64,000 bases of DNA from Marinobacter sp. SS13-12 (lineage in GTDB: Bacteria; Pseudomonadota; Gammaproteobacteria; Pseudomonadales; Oleiphilaceae): positions 558,001-622,000 of the forward strand of contig NZ_JASSUA010000001.1 in assembly GCF_030227115.1 (NCBI RefSeq), given 5' to 3'. Below, one piece after another: positions 8,190 to 17,359 of the stretch. Made by a program: the position numbers and the translations under genes. The stretch's first letter is position 1. Each line of letters begins with the position of its first letter. The notes under the pieces are model-generated. The model did not search any database, was not told where the DNA came from, and saw only the letters and a list, made by a program, of their open reading frames with translations.

Positions 8190-8645
8190 ATGGCTAACAT
8201 AACCCGCTGGAATCCGGTCAACGAATTCGATGACCTGATGAACCGTTATAACCGGTTGTTTGGCCTGGCACGCGGCAATGGAGAACGGGAAGGCAAAGAC
8301 CTGTTCAGCCGCAGCGACTGGGCCCCGGCCGTGGATATCAAGGAAACCCCGGAGGCCTTCAACATTGAGGCCGAACTACCGGGTATGTCCAAGGATGACG
8401 TGAAAGTCACGGTGCAGGACGGCGTGTTGAGCATTCAGGGTGAACGCAAGCATGAGGAAGAGACCGACGACAAGAAACATCACCGCATTGAGCGCTTCTA
8501 TGGCAGTTTCCTGCGCCGGTTTACCCTGCCGGAAAATGTGGACGAAAACAGCATCCGGGCCAATTTCAAGGATGGCGTGTTGTCCCTGACGCTGACCAAG
8601 GCCGAGCCGGCGGAACCCAAGGCCATTGAGGTAGACGTTCAGTAA
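8190..8645 (+). CDS. Small heat shock protein, Hsp20/alpha-crystallin family
   Basis: A 151-residue ATP-independent holdase. The alpha-crystallin domain covers about residues 45-140, beginning WAPAVDIKETPEAFNIEAELPGM and ending with the typical FKDGVLSLTLTK; a variable N-terminus with NRLFG precedes it, and the short C-terminal end EPKAIEVDV carries an I-x-V oligomerisation motif. A strong AGGAGG ribosome site lies 7-8 nt before the ATG. No sigma-32 promoter is convincing in the 131-bp upstream gap. It is convergent with the PA4642-type gene. Confidence 0.9.
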   Translation: MANITRWNPVNEFDDLMNRYNRLFGLARGNGEREGKDLFSRSDWAPAVDIKETPEAFNIEAELPGMSKDDVKVTVQDGVLSIQGERKHEEETDDKKHHRIERFYGSFLRRFTLPENVDENSIRANFKDGVLSLTLTKAEPAEPKAIEVDVQ

Positions 8646-8677
8646 TCCGGCACGGCTGGAAAGGGCAGAGCCGGGGC

Positions 8678-8995
8678 TCAGTTCCCGGCCTCTGCTGCTG
8701 TTCTCGCTCCGGCCTTTTTGAGTGTCTCTGCGTATGCGGTGCTGCGGCGGTGCCGGGAAACCAGATCCAGAATCGTCTCGCCGTTTTCGTCCACGGCGTT
8801 GATATCCCGCCCCGCTTCCACAAAGAAACCGACAAAGCGCTCGAAATCTTCGGCAATCATGGCCTGGTAGGCCTTGATCAGGGCATTGAAGTCAGCGTTG
8901 ACAGTGCTGTCGTAAGGAGTAATCGCCAGAAAGCTCTTTACCCGCTCATCACTCCATTCCTCACCAATAACTTTCGGTTTGTCTGGTCCGCTCAT
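8678..8995 (-). CDS. PA4642-type conserved hypothetical protein
   Basis: A 105-residue soluble protein similar to the Pseudomonas PA4642 family: MSGPDKPKVIGEEWSDERVKSFL near the start, and an ankyrin-like stretch GRDINAVDENGETILDLVSRHR at about residues 65-90. The single ankyrin-like unit suggests a protein-binding role, but the function is unknown. The frame is open further upstream to 9070, but the ATG at 8995 has a purine-rich AGAGAG before it and matches the family start. It lies 77 bp downstream of pomB on the same strand and may share its transcript. Confidence 0.7.
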   Translation of the reverse strand: MSGPDKPKVIGEEWSDERVKSFLAITPYDSTVNADFNALIKAYQAMIAEDFERFVGFFVEAGRDINAVDENGETILDLVSRHRRSTAYAETLKKAGARTAAEAGN

Positions 8996-9072
8996 AATCT
9001 CTCTGGCCTTTGTGTATCGACAAATTGAATCAGTAAATGTGTTCGTTTGGGGCCGCACAGTATAAAGCACGG

Positions 9073-9903
9073 TCAGGGCATGATTTCCACCGGCAATTGC
9101 CCGGTATCGATCTTGTCACTGCACTCCGGGTCCCGAATGGCGATCTCCACACGCCGGTTTTTCGCCCGGTTCTCAGCGCTGTCGTTCGGCGCCAGCGGGT
9201 TGGTTTCCGCACGGCCGGCAGCCACGACCCGTTCCGCCGGTACCTGCCGGTTCAGTACCAGCTCATGGACCACGGAAACCGCCCGTGCCGCAGACAGGTC
9301 CCAGTTGGAGCGATAACGGCCGCTGGAGATGGGGCGGTCGTCCGTGTAACCGGCTACCAGCACGTCGCCGCTGCAACCGGACAGCACATCCACCACCCGC
9401 TCGATGATCGGAATCATCTCTGACTTGATGGTGGCGTCACCGGAACGGAAAGTGGCCTCCTCGGAGAAACGGATGACCACCCGGGTTTCATCATAAGTGA
9501 CGGTCAATGCCTCGGAAGCCACTTCCGCTTCCAGTTCCTCAATCATGCGGCTGGCCAGCTCGATGATCCCGGCAGAAATCCTGGTGGGCGCCTCTCCTTC
9601 GGCACGCTCGTCGATAAACTCAGGCTCCCTGGCGGCGGTATCGGTGGGTTGCGGCAGGGACACCGAATCGGACTCGATCAGGGTCAAGGGTGACCCACCC
9701 ACGCCATCCGACAGCACCTGGTTGCTACCGAAGGCCACAGCCATGGAGTTGGCCATGGCGCGGTACTTTTCGACATCCATCTCCGCGAAGGACAACAGCA
9801 GGATAAAGAAGGTCAGCAACAGCGTCGCCAGGTCGGCAAAGGTCACAATCCAGGCCGGAGAACCCCGGCCATGCTTCTTCTTTTTGACTGGCTGGCGCAA
9901 CAT
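9073..9903 (-). CDS. pomB: Flagellar motor stator protein PomB/MotB family
   Basis: A 276-residue stator B-subunit. The single N-terminal helix contains the ion-carrying aspartate D24 in WIVTFADLATLL, followed by FFILLLSFAEMDVEKY. The SFxEMDV...MA.SM..AFG pattern after the helix is PomB-like rather than E. coli MotB-like, which suggests Na+ coupling. Residues about 140-265 form an OmpA/MotB peptidoglycan-binding domain (ATFRSGDATIKSE, AGYTDDRPI, NWDLSAARA, NRRVEIAI). The ATG at 9903 is preceded by an in-frame TTG; GGGAGG lies about 12 nt upstream. It follows pomA by a few bases, so the two are translated as a pair. No other flagellar gene is in the window. Confidence 0.88.
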   Translation of the reverse strand: MLRQPVKKKKHGRGSPAWIVTFADLATLLLTFFILLLSFAEMDVEKYRAMANSMAVAFGSNQVLSDGVGGSPLTLIESDSVSLPQPTDTAAREPEFIDERAEGEAPTRISAGIIELASRMIEELEAEVASEALTVTYDETRVVIRFSEEATFRSGDATIKSEMIPIIERVVDVLSGCSGDVLVAGYTDDRPISSGRYRSNWDLSAARAVSVVHELVLNRQVPAERVVAAGRAETNPLAPNDSAENRAKNRRVEIAIRDPECSDKIDTGQLPVEIMP

Positions 9904-9909
9904 CAAAAC

Positions 9910-10683
9910 CTACGCCTCCCGCTCCGGCGCAAGGTTGGTGCGCTGTTCCGGGGTCACAAACGAAGACAGTAGCTCAGTCATTACCCGTGGGTTTTCTCCA
10001 CGCATGATATTGCGTATCGACGTGGTAATCAGCACCTGATTGCGGGCCTCGTCTTCCGCCTTGAGCTGGAGTTTGTCCGCCAGGGGCAGGGCGATCAACT
10101 GGGCGATAAAGGCGCCATAGAGCGTGGTCAGCAGGGCAATGGCCATGGCCGGGCCAATGGAAGCGGGGTCATCGAGGGTATTGAGCATCTGTACCAGACC
10201 CACAAGGGTGCCCAGCATACCAATGGCCGGCGCGGATTCACCGATACCACGAAACACCCGCTCGGCAACGTCATAGCGTTCTGCCGTCTGCTGGGTTTCC
10301 TGGGCCAGCGCTTCCTCGACCAGTTCTGGCGGGTGTCCGTCGACGCACAGGTTGATGGCCTTGCGCAGGAATTCGTTGCGGGTGTCGTGGTTCTCCAGGC
10401 CCAGGATACCTTCCTTGCGCACCACCAGTGCCAGCGCGCCTGCCTCCCGGATCAGGTCCGCTGGCCGTTCCACGCGGTCGGTAAACGCAGCCGCAAACGC
10501 CATTCGGAATGCACCCAGGACCGAGGGCAGGCGAAACTTGATCAGCGTAACGGCAAAGGTACCGCCCAATACGATCGCCAGCCCGGGAAGATTGAGAAAG
10601 GTAAGAATCGACGCGTTGGCCAGCATGGCGAGCACTACAATCAGAACGCCTGCCACCAGCCCCACAAGGGTGAGAATATCCAT
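9910..10683 (-). CDS. pomA: Flagellar motor stator protein PomA/MotA family
   Basis: A 257-residue inner-membrane stator A-subunit with four helices: two near the N-terminus (VGLVAGVLIVVLAMLANAS and LPGLAIVLGGTFAVTLIKF) and two around residues 155-205 (GIGESAPAIGMLGTLVGLVQML and GPAMAIALLTTLYGAFIAQLIALP). The FRGIGESAPAIGMLGTLVGLV segment and the NPRV near the end are typical of PomA. It forms the sodium-type ion channel with PomB directly downstream. The ATG at 10683 (MDILTLVGLV) is chosen over upstream in-frame starts that run into the aroE region. The upstream gap carries a TGTACACCTGTACA palindromic stretch of unknown meaning. Confidence 0.88.
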   Translation of the reverse strand: MDILTLVGLVAGVLIVVLAMLANASILTFLNLPGLAIVLGGTFAVTLIKFRLPSVLGAFRMAFAAAFTDRVERPADLIREAGALALVVRKEGILGLENHDTRNEFLRKAINLCVDGHPPELVEEALAQETQQTAERYDVAERVFRGIGESAPAIGMLGTLVGLVQMLNTLDDPASIGPAMAIALLTTLYGAFIAQLIALPLADKLQLKAEDEARNQVLITTSIRNIMRGENPRVMTELLSSFVTPEQRTNLAPEREA

Positions 10684-10766
10684 CAGAGACCTTACATCAG
10701 AAACCTTTGGGAATCTTGTACACCTGTACACACTTGCTGAGCATAGCCCATGCACCCGGATCGAGC

Positions 10767-11594
10767 TCAGTCGTTTCGCAGTTCGTCGATCACCGACCGT
10801 GTTTCGGGACTGACGCCACGCCATATCCGGAACGACTCGGCCGCCTGCTCCACCAGCATGCCCAGGCCGTCAAATACCAGCGTCGCTCCGTGATCCAGCG
10901 CCCACTGATTGAAAGTCGTGGTCTGCAGAGAATACATCATGTCGTAGACCACCGTGCCGGTACCGATCACATTTGCCGAAATCGGTGGCAGATCACCCTG
11001 CAGGCTGGCACTGGTGCCATTGATGATCAGGTCATACGGTTCCTTGAGCTCCTCGAATCCACACGCCTCCAGCAGGGTCTGCTCAGCAAGGGGTTCAAAC
11101 AGCGTCACCAGCCCCTCGGCCTTAGCAACGGTGCGATTGGCGATGACCAGGGCCGACGGTTTCTCCGCCAACAAAGGCCCCAGAACACCCCGTACCGCTC
11201 CGCCTGCACCCAGCACCAGGATGCGTTTACCCGCCAGGGTGATGCAGTGGTTTTCGGTAAGGTCCATTACCAGACCCTTGCCATCCGTATTATCCGCGGT
11301 CAGTAAGCCTTCACTGTCCTGATACAGCGTATTGGCGGCTCCGGCCAGTTCCGCCCTTTCAGTGCGCCGGTCGGCCAGCTTCCAGGCCTGTTCCTTGAAG
11401 GGCACGGTGACATTCAGCCCCTGGCCACCACGCTGGAAGAATCCGGTGACGGTGCCGGCAAAATCATCCTCCGGGGCCTGGATGGCGGTGTATTCCAGAT
11501 TTTCACCCGTCTGGCTGGCAAACAGGCTGTGAATACGGGGGGATTTGCTGTGGCTGATGGGATTACCCACCACAGCGTATAGATCGTTATTCAT
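10767..11594 (-). CDS. aroE: Shikimate dehydrogenase
   Basis: A 275-residue NADP-dependent shikimate dehydrogenase, which reduces 3-dehydroshikimate in chorismate synthesis. The substrate site shows [15 protein letters not shown] at the start, NVTVPFKE with the catalytic lysine, and NTDGKGLV with the catalytic aspartate. The cofactor loop reads [15 protein letters not shown] and is followed by ANRT, as usual for NADP-binding AroE. Length agrees with E. coli AroE (272). Its start overlaps the end of hemF by 8 bp, so the two genes are probably translationally coupled in the dprA-tsaC-hemF-aroE run. Confidence 0.95.
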   Translation of the reverse strand: MNNDLYAVVGNPISHSKSPRIHSLFASQTGENLEYTAIQAPEDDFAGTVTGFFQRGGQGLNVTVPFKEQAWKLADRRTERAELAGAANTLYQDSEGLLTADNTDGKGLVMDLTENHCITLAGKRILVLGAGGAVRGVLGPLLAEKPSALVIANRTVAKAEGLVTLFEPLAEQTLLEACGFEELKEPYDLIINGTSASLQGDLPPISANVIGTGTVVYDMMYSLQTTTFNQWALDHGATLVFDGLGMLVEQAAESFRIWRGVSPETRSVIDELRND

Positions 11595-12513
11595 TGGCAG
11601 TCTCCAGCCAGTCCCGCCCGGTGAGGAAATGCTCGGTCAGCCGTGCTTCTTCCGAGCCCGGCTCCGGCGTATACCGGTATTCCCAGCGCACCAGCGGGGG
11701 TAATGACATCAGGATGGATTCGGTACGGCCGCCGGACTGCAGGCCAAACAGGGTGCCGCGGTCATACACCAGGTTGAATTCCACGTAGCGGCCACGGCGA
11801 TACAGCTGAAACTCCCGCTCGCGGTCTCCCCAGGGCGTATCTTTGCGCCGCTGAACGATAGGTTCATAGGCCTCAATGAAACTATCGCCCACGGATTGCA
11901 TCAGTGCAAAGTCACGGCCGAAATCCCCGGTATTGTGATCATCAAAAAACAGCCCGCCAACGCCCCGGGGCTCGTCCCGGTGCTTGAGGTAAAAGTAGTC
12001 GTCACACCAGTGCTTGTATTGGCGATAGATCTGCTCACCGAAGGGATCGCAGGCTGCCTTCGCCACCCGGTGCCACGCCACGCAGTCCTCATCGAAGCCG
12101 TAATAGGGGGTGAGATCATAGCCACCGCCGAACCAGTACACCGGTTCGGCATTTTCCGGTGTCGCCACGAAAAACCGCACGTTCGCGTGGGATGTCGGCA
12201 CGTAGGGATTGAAAGGATGCATCACCAGGGACACGCCCATGGCCTGCCAGGGTGCACCTGCGAGATGGGGCCGGTGCGCGGTGGCAGAGGCGGGCATGGT
12301 TTCGCCCATGACGTGGGAGAAATTAACCCCACCCTTCTCGAAGACCGCACCCTCCGTGATAACCCGGCTGATGCCGCCGCCACCCTCGGGCCGGTCCCAG
12401 GCGTCGGTTTCGAAACTGCCCTTGCCATCAACCTCGGCCAGCCGTTGGCAGATCTGCTCCTGTAGTCCCAGCAGGTACTGTTTGACGGCATTGCTGTCGG
12501 GTTGCTGTGGCAT
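11587..12513 (-). CDS. hemF: Oxygen-dependent coproporphyrinogen III oxidase
   Basis: A 308-residue cytosolic enzyme that converts coproporphyrinogen III to protoporphyrinogen IX in haem synthesis using O2. Signature blocks are clear: [59 protein letters not shown] and [20 protein letters not shown]. The family length is about 300. It lies 8 bp after tsaC and overlaps aroE, within a conserved oriC-side cluster. Confidence 0.96.
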   Translation of the reverse strand: MPQQPDSNAVKQYLLGLQEQICQRLAEVDGKGSFETDAWDRPEGGGGISRVITEGAVFEKGGVNFSHVMGETMPASATAHRPHLAGAPWQAMGVSLVMHPFNPYVPTSHANVRFFVATPENAEPVYWFGGGYDLTPYYGFDEDCVAWHRVAKAACDPFGEQIYRQYKHWCDDYFYLKHRDEPRGVGGLFFDDHNTGDFGRDFALMQSVGDSFIEAYEPIVQRRKDTPWGDREREFQLYRRGRYVEFNLVYDRGTLFGLQSGGRTESILMSLPPLVRWEYRYTPEPGSEEARLTEHFLTGRDWLETANE

Positions 12514-12521
12514 GAGAACTC

Positions 12522-13097
12522 CTAACGCAGTTGTTTTCCGCTGACGATATCGATAATTCGGCTGGGTTGGCGGTTACCGCCCAATTGCCCCGGCACCAGC
12601 CAGTCCAGTTGCCCTTCGAAGTACCGTCGCACCTGCCAGGAGGTTCGCGCCGGCTGACGACCAGCAGGGTTGCAGGACGTGGACACCAGAGGGAAGCCCG
12701 CAGTCTCGCACAAAGCGCGCACGACCGGGTGATCACTGACACGTACCGCAATGGAGCTGTGGCGCCCCCTTACCTGTTCCGGGACCTGTTTCAGGACATC
12801 CGGCAACAGACAGGTCACCGGGCCCGGCCAGTTGGCCACGGCTTTTTCCTGCAGCTCCCGTGGCAACGGATCCAGCAGGAACCGTATCTGATCGACAGAG
12901 GCGGCCACAAGGATCACGCCTTTCTCGACCGGGCGCTGCTTCAGCTCAAGAATCCGCTCGACTGCATCCGGATCCCAGGGGTCGCAGCCCAGGCCCCAGA
13001 CAGCTTCGGTAGGGTAAGCAATAACACCACCACCAAGAAGGGTGCGGCGGGCACAATGAAGGTGCCAGTCAGACAAAGGTTGCTGTGGTTTTTTCAT
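12522..13097 (-). CDS. tsaC: L-threonylcarbamoyladenylate synthase TsaC (YrdC/Sua5 fold)
   Basis: A 191-residue YrdC-domain enzyme that makes threonylcarbamoyl-AMP, the first step of t6A37 modification of ANN-decoding tRNAs. The nucleotide-binding features are present: [18 protein letters not shown] near residues 23-40, [13 protein letters not shown], a GPVTCLLP segment and [12 protein letters not shown] with the SxN motif. Length agrees with E. coli TsaC (190), so it is the short form without a Sua5 C-terminal domain. It follows dprA by 26 bp. Confidence 0.93.
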   Translation of the reverse strand: MKKPQQPLSDWHLHCARRTLLGGGVIAYPTEAVWGLGCDPWDPDAVERILELKQRPVEKGVILVAASVDQIRFLLDPLPRELQEKAVANWPGPVTCLLPDVLKQVPEQVRGRHSSIAVRVSDHPVVRALCETAGFPLVSTSCNPAGRQPARTSWQVRRYFEGQLDWLVPGQLGGNRQPSRIIDIVSGKQLR

Positions 13098-13123
13098 CGG
13101 ATCGTCAGGTCACTGAATGCTGT

Positions 13124-14284
13124 TCAGGCAATCCGCTGAAAGCCTCCGGGTGCAGAGTCCACCAGCCCCTGGAGCTCCAGAAGCAGCAGCGACTGCATCA
13201 ACTGGTCGGCGGGAAGGCCCGTCACTGAGCATAAATCATCGGTTGATTGCGGATCATACCCTAAAGCCTCCAGAACCGCGATTTCCCGCGAGTCCAGGCC
13301 TGCCGTCACCAGACTCTTCGGGGCTGGAGACTCTTCCTGTCCCTGAGTGCTCCACCAGGCGCCCAGTTCCTCACAGATATCGTCCACGGTTTCCACCAGC
13401 TTCGCACCTTGCCGTATCAGGTCATGGCAGCCACGCGCCAGGGGATTGTGCACGGAGCCGGGAATGGCAAAGACCTCGCGCCCCTGTTCCAGCGCCAGGC
13501 GAGCGGTGATCAGGGAGCCGCTTTTCAGCCCTGCTTCCACCACCAGGATGCCGCGGCTGAGGCCACTGATAATTCGGTTTCGCCGGGGGAAATGGCCCGC
13601 TCTGGCGGAGGTGCCCGGTGGGTATTCGGACACAATGACGCCATTTGCGACGATGCGTTCGCTGAGGCTGCGGTGGCGATAGGGGTAGGGCTGGTCCACG
13701 CCATTGCCAATCACCGCCACTGTCGGAAAACCCGCATCCAGCGCGCCGGAGTGGGCAGCACCATCCACACCCAGGGCCATCCCGCTGGTTACCAGCAGGC
13801 CTTTCCTGCCCAGCGCAGCAGCGAAGGCGCGGGCATGTTCCAGCCCGGCCCGGGTAGCGTTTCGGCTGCCAACGATACCGATCTGCTCCCGCCCAAGCAG
13901 GTTGCGGTCACCGCGCAGATAGAGCACCAGCGGAGGATCCTGGATATGCTTCAATGGTTCGGGGTAGTCCGCATCCGCCAGAGTCAGGATCTCGGTGCCG
14001 GTTCTGACGCAATCCCCGTGAATGGCGAGGGTGCTGGCCACTACCGGATGGACGGCATCCCGGCGACGCCACGCCTCCAGGGCTTCGATGGTTTCTGATA
14101 CCAGCCCGATGGCTTTTAATGTGGCGGCATTACTGGTCAGCAGGCCATGGAAGTCCGGAAAGTGTTCGCGTATGGCCTGCTGACGGCGGGCGCCGAATCC
14201 GGGCAGGCAGGACAGCAGTAACCAGAATCCGGTTTCTGACTGAAACAGGTCAGGATTTGATGGGGCAAGAGTCGTTAATGGCAT
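13124..14284 (-). CDS. dprA: DNA-processing protein DprA (Smf)
   Basis: A 386-residue protein that binds incoming single-stranded DNA and loads RecA during transformation. An N-terminal SAM-like helical region (LLLSCLPGFGARRQQAIREHFPD) leads into a Rossmann-type domain with IGIVGSRNATRAG, SGMALGVDGAAHSGAL, YPPGTSARAGHFPRRNRIISGLSRGILVVEA and VFAIPGS. The C-terminal 60 residues form the winged-helix DprA_WH-like domain (LEALGYDPQSTDDLCSVTGLPADQLMQSLLLLELQGLV). It heads the leftward dprA-tsaC-hemF-aroE run. Confidence 0.95.
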   Translation of the reverse strand: MPLTTLAPSNPDLFQSETGFWLLLSCLPGFGARRQQAIREHFPDFHGLLTSNAATLKAIGLVSETIEALEAWRRRDAVHPVVASTLAIHGDCVRTGTEILTLADADYPEPLKHIQDPPLVLYLRGDRNLLGREQIGIVGSRNATRAGLEHARAFAAALGRKGLLVTSGMALGVDGAAHSGALDAGFPTVAVIGNGVDQPYPYRHRSLSERIVANGVIVSEYPPGTSARAGHFPRRNRIISGLSRGILVVEAGLKSGSLITARLALEQGREVFAIPGSVHNPLARGCHDLIRQGAKLVETVDDICEELGAWWSTQGQEESPAPKSLVTAGLDSREIAVLEALGYDPQSTDDLCSVTGLPADQLMQSLLLLELQGLVDSAPGGFQRIA

Positions 14285-14354
14285 GGCACATCCTTCCGTG
14301 GATCAGGTACTGGTGGTGGAGCTCGCCTTCCTGGCGGGACCGGTCGGAATTATG

Positions 14355-14390
14355 CCACAAAAAAAGGAGCCGGCGATGCGGCTCCCTTTT
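14355..14390 (-). terminator. Rho-independent terminator after the LysM gene
   Basis: On the minus strand GGAGCCG (14366-14372) and CGGCTCC (14379-14385) form a 7-bp stem with a 6-nt loop, followed by a run of seven T bases. It separates the LysM/TsaP-like gene from dprA. Confidence 0.85.
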
Positions 14391-14450
14391 CAAACTCTCT
14401 CAAGATCTCTCAACGTCAGCCAACATCGTTTGATGTTGGCGGTCAGTTCA

Positions 14451-15467
14451 TCAGGGGTTGGTCACCTTGTCACCAACCGACAACGGGCGTGTGGCCTGCA
14501 GAATCAGACCATAGCTCATTTTCTCGTAGGTCTGGAACACCATCATCAGCCCGGCACGCTCGGACGGCAGCTCAATGGTTTCATTGGTAACCGGATCACG
14601 CACCAGGTTACCACTCTTGAGGACCGCCATAACGTTACCCGGCTTCAGGCCCTCGCGTTCACCGCGGTTAATGGCAACCACGTCAAACTGGCCAATCTGG
14701 TTGACACCACCGTCGACCGAAATCATCTCCGCTTCAATGTCACTATCCGGCGAACTGGGCACGAAGCTGGTGGTTATGCGGCGTTCTTCACCCACCAGCA
14801 GGCGGTCACCAATACGCACTTCCTCACTGGATTGTTTCAGGCGAAGGGTGAGAACGTCGCTGTTTTCAGCGATGACTTCACCCTTGGCGATACTACGGGC
14901 TTCAAGGCCGAGGAATTCACCGGTTTCCGGGTCGCGAAACTCCTTGCTACGGCGGAAAACGCCCAGATTATCTGCGGGTTTTTGCCCACGGGCATAAATG
15001 CGGTCACCGGCGCCGGTAATGATGCGGCCGTCCTCGCCTTCCAGTACGTAAGGCGCACCGTTAAGCTCTTCAGCACTCACAATGCGGGTATCCGTCAGGA
15101 AACTGCTGATCGCGTCCAGTGGTATGGCAGGAATCGGCGTATCGATGGCTTCGGAACGAACTTTCGGCGACAACTTCACCACCCGGTCGCTGGACACCTT
15201 GGTTACGCGGGGTTCGCCGTCAATATAAACCAGCGCCAGTTCGTCGCCCGGATAGATCAGGTGAGGGTTCTGAACCTGTGGATTCACGTGCCAGATTTCC
15301 GGCCAGTACCAGGGGTTGTTCAGAAAACGTGCGGAAATATCCCACAGGGTGTCACCCTTCACGACCGTGTAACGCTCGGGATGATCGGACCTCAGATCCG
15401 GGGCGGCGTGGGCCCAGGAGGTTAGCAGCAACATGCTTGCTGCCAGAGCGTACAGCAGTTTCCTCAT
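14451..15467 (-). CDS. LysM-domain periplasmic protein, TsaP-like
   Basis: A 338-residue exported protein. Residues 1-21 are a signal peptide ending SWAHA-A. A LysM domain follows at about residues 32-80 (YTVVKGDTLWDISARFLNNPWYWPEIW ... NPHLIYPGDEL). The C-terminal 230 residues have no motif I can assign but resemble the FlgT-like region of TsaP. In Pseudomonas the equivalent gene beside dprA (PA0020) is TsaP, a peptidoglycan-binding partner of the type IV pilus secretin; position, length and domain order agree. The role here is therefore inferred from synteny. It is transcribed away from def and ends in its own terminator. Confidence 0.75.
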   Translation of the reverse strand: MRKLLYALAASMLLLTSWAHAAPDLRSDHPERYTVVKGDTLWDISARFLNNPWYWPEIWHVNPQVQNPHLIYPGDELALVYIDGEPRVTKVSSDRVVKLSPKVRSEAIDTPIPAIPLDAISSFLTDTRIVSAEELNGAPYVLEGEDGRIITGAGDRIYARGQKPADNLGVFRRSKEFRDPETGEFLGLEARSIAKGEVIAENSDVLTLRLKQSSEEVRIGDRLLVGEERRITTSFVPSSPDSDIEAEMISVDGGVNQIGQFDVVAINRGEREGLKPGNVMAVLKSGNLVRDPVTNETIELPSERAGLMMVFQTYEKMSYGLILQATRPLSVGDKVTNP

Positions 15468-15841
15468 TGTTTATGTCCTTGATCGCGTGCCTTGAATCGC
15501 TAGATTCTGTTCTTGGTATGCAGCCGGTACTCTGCCTTTTATACCACTACTATAGAAGATGTCTCGCAAATTGTGATGTTATCTTTTGTTCTTCCAGTAA
15601 ATTCTACGTTACTGTCGAAAGCTTTTAACTATCAGCTGATCAGTTTGTACTCAATGACCGAGTTGGGGGATAATAGACCCATAAACGGCAGCAAGCCGTT
15701 GAAACTGGCTCTTTCATCCCGATCATAATAGCTACGGGATGGGATAATGCGCAGTACGCTGTCGCATTTCGGAGACAGTATTCACACCGTTACAAAACAT
15801 AACGGTGGAAACCAGACACAGAGGCCAAAAGTACCAGCGCT
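15468..15841. other. 374-bp divergent intergenic region between LysM gene and def
   Basis: AT-richer than its surroundings and without a credible gene. On the minus strand TATAAA at 15538-15543 is a possible -10 box for the LysM gene, with a weak GAGACA 18 bp upstream. On the plus strand TTGAAA at 15699 with CATAAT at 15724 is a poorly spaced candidate for def. CACCGTTA at 15785-15792 and TAACGGTG at 15800-15807 form a perfect 8-bp inverted repeat 34 bp before the def start. Confidence 0.5.
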
Positions 15842-16345
15842 ATGATACTAGATATTCTCGAATACCCGGATCCACGCTTGCGCACGATAGCCAAGCCGGT
15901 GGACAAGGTGACAGACGAGACCCGCAAGCTGATCGACGACATGTTCGAGACCATGTACGATGCGCCCGGCATTGGCCTTGCGGCCACCCAGGTCAACGTG
16001 CACAGGCAGATCATCGTGATGGACCTGTCCGAAGACAAGAGCGAGCCACGGGTGTTCATTAACCCGGAAGTGGACGTACTGGACGGCGAGCTTGAAGAGA
16101 TGCAGGAAGGCTGCCTCTCGGTGCCGGGCTTCTATGAAGACGTGTCGCGGATTGAGCATTGCATGATCAGGGCCATCGATCGGGACGGTAACCCGTTTGA
16201 AATCGAGGCCCGCGGCCTGCTCGCCGTGTGTATCCAGCACGAGATGGATCATCTCAATGGCAAGCTGTTTGTGGACTATCTCAGCTCACTGAAACGCACC
16301 CGAATTCGCAAGAAGCTGGAAAAGCTCCACAAGAAAAGTGCCTGA
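15842..16345 (+). CDS. def: Peptide deformylase
   Basis: A 167-residue iron/zinc enzyme that removes the formyl group from nascent proteins. All three motifs are present: GIGLAATQ (motif 1), EGCLSVPG with the metal cysteine (motif 2), and QHEMDH with two metal histidines and the catalytic glutamate (motif 3). Length matches E. coli Def (169). The ATG at 15842 begins the typical [15 protein letters not shown] terminator-like hairpin lies between def and fmt, but the pair keeps the usual def-fmt order. Confidence 0.96.
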   Translation: MILDILEYPDPRLRTIAKPVDKVTDETRKLIDDMFETMYDAPGIGLAATQVNVHRQIIVMDLSEDKSEPRVFINPEVDVLDGELEEMQEGCLSVPGFYEDVSRIEHCMIRAIDRDGNPFEIEARGLLAVCIQHEMDHLNGKLFVDYLSSLKRTRIRKKLEKLHKKSA

Positions 16346-16370
16346 GACAGCTTTAACGGAATGAACCGGG

Positions 16371-16394
16371 ACCGGGTGCAAGCCCGGTCTTTTT
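16371..16394 (+). terminator. Hairpin with T run between def and fmt
   Basis: ACCGGG (16371-16376) and CCCGGT (16383-16388) enclose a 6-nt loop and are followed by CTTTTTG. It would terminate or attenuate def transcription; fmt starts about 30 bp later, so partial read-through is likely. Confidence 0.6.
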
Positions 16395-16423
16395 GTATTC
16401 AACGGACCAGGGAACGACAACCC

Positions 16424-17359
16424 GTGCGACTTGTTTTTGCCGGCACCCCCGATTTCGCAGCCACCGCACTCAAGGCACTGCTTGCAACCCGCCATCAGGT
16501 GGTTGGCGTCTACTCCCAGCCCGACCGGCCCGCTGGCCGCGGCCGCAAGCTGACACCCGGCCCGGTCAAACAGGTGGCCATGGCGGCGGGCATTCCCGTG
16601 TTCCAGCCCCAGTCCCTGAAAACCGCAGAGGCCCAGGAAGAACTGCGGGCACTGGATGCCGATGTCATGATCGTGGCCGCTTACGGGCTGATCCTGCCCC
16701 AGGCCGTGTTGGACATCCCACGCCACGGGTGCCTGAATATCCACGCCTCACTGTTACCCCGCTGGCGTGGTGCCGCCCCGATCCAACGGGCCATTGCCGC
16801 TGGCGACCGTGAGACCGGCATCACCATCATGCAGATGGACGCCGGCCTCGACACCGGTGCCATGCTGCTGAAAGCCATTACCCCGATCGCCGAAGACGAC
16901 ACCGGCGGCAGCCTTCACGATCGCCTGGCCGATATGGGTGGTGGCGCCATCGTCAAGGCGCTGGAGCACCTCGAAAAAGGTGAGCTGCGTGGCGAAGCCC
17001 AGGATGAAGCCAGGGCCTGTTACGCCAGCAAGCTCAGTAAAGAGGAAGGCCATATCGACTGGACCCAGGACGCTCCCGCCATTGACCGGCTGGTTCGTGC
17101 CTTCAATCCGTGGCCAGGCACCTACACCGATCTGGACGACCTGCGCATCCGCATTCACCAGGCCGAAATCCTGGACGACACCAGTGACAAACATCCCGGC
17201 ACGGTGATTCGCCGCGGCCGCGAGGGCATCGACGTTGCCTGTGGCCTGGAATCCCTGAGGATCACCCGGCTGCAACTGTCCGGCTCTCGCCCGCAGTCAG
17301 CCAACGACCTGATCAACGGCGGCAAGGAAATACTGATGCCCGGCCAGGAGCTGCACTGA
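16424..17359 (+). CDS. fmt: Methionyl-tRNA formyltransferase
   Basis: A 311-residue enzyme that formylates initiator Met-tRNA from 10-formyl-THF. The start VRLVFAGTPDFAATAL, the catalytic signature LNIHASLLPRWRGAAPIQ, DTGAML and CYASKLSKEEGHIDW are all diagnostic. The GTG at 16424 is chosen because family proteins begin exactly here and AGGGAA lies 9 nt upstream; an in-frame ATG at 16361 falls inside the def terminator. The last codon is followed directly by the rsmB ATG, so the two are probably co-translated. Confidence 0.95.
   Translation: MRLVFAGTPDFAATALKALLATRHQVVGVYSQPDRPAGRGRKLTPGPVKQVAMAAGIPVFQPQSLKTAEAQEELRALDADVMIVAAYGLILPQAVLDIPRHGCLNIHASLLPRWRGAAPIQRAIAAGDRETGITIMQMDAGLDTGAMLLKAITPIAEDDTGGSLHDRLADMGGGAIVKALEHLEKGELRGEAQDEARACYASKLSKEEGHIDWTQDAPAIDRLVRAFNPWPGTYTDLDDLRIRIHQAEILDDTSDKHPGTVIRRGREGIDVACGLESLRITRLQLSGSRPQSANDLINGGKEILMPGQELH

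Noticed and set aside
10717..10732. TGTACACCTGTACA as an operator for pomA
   Set aside because: TGTACA is self-palindromic and common; no regulator can be tied to it.
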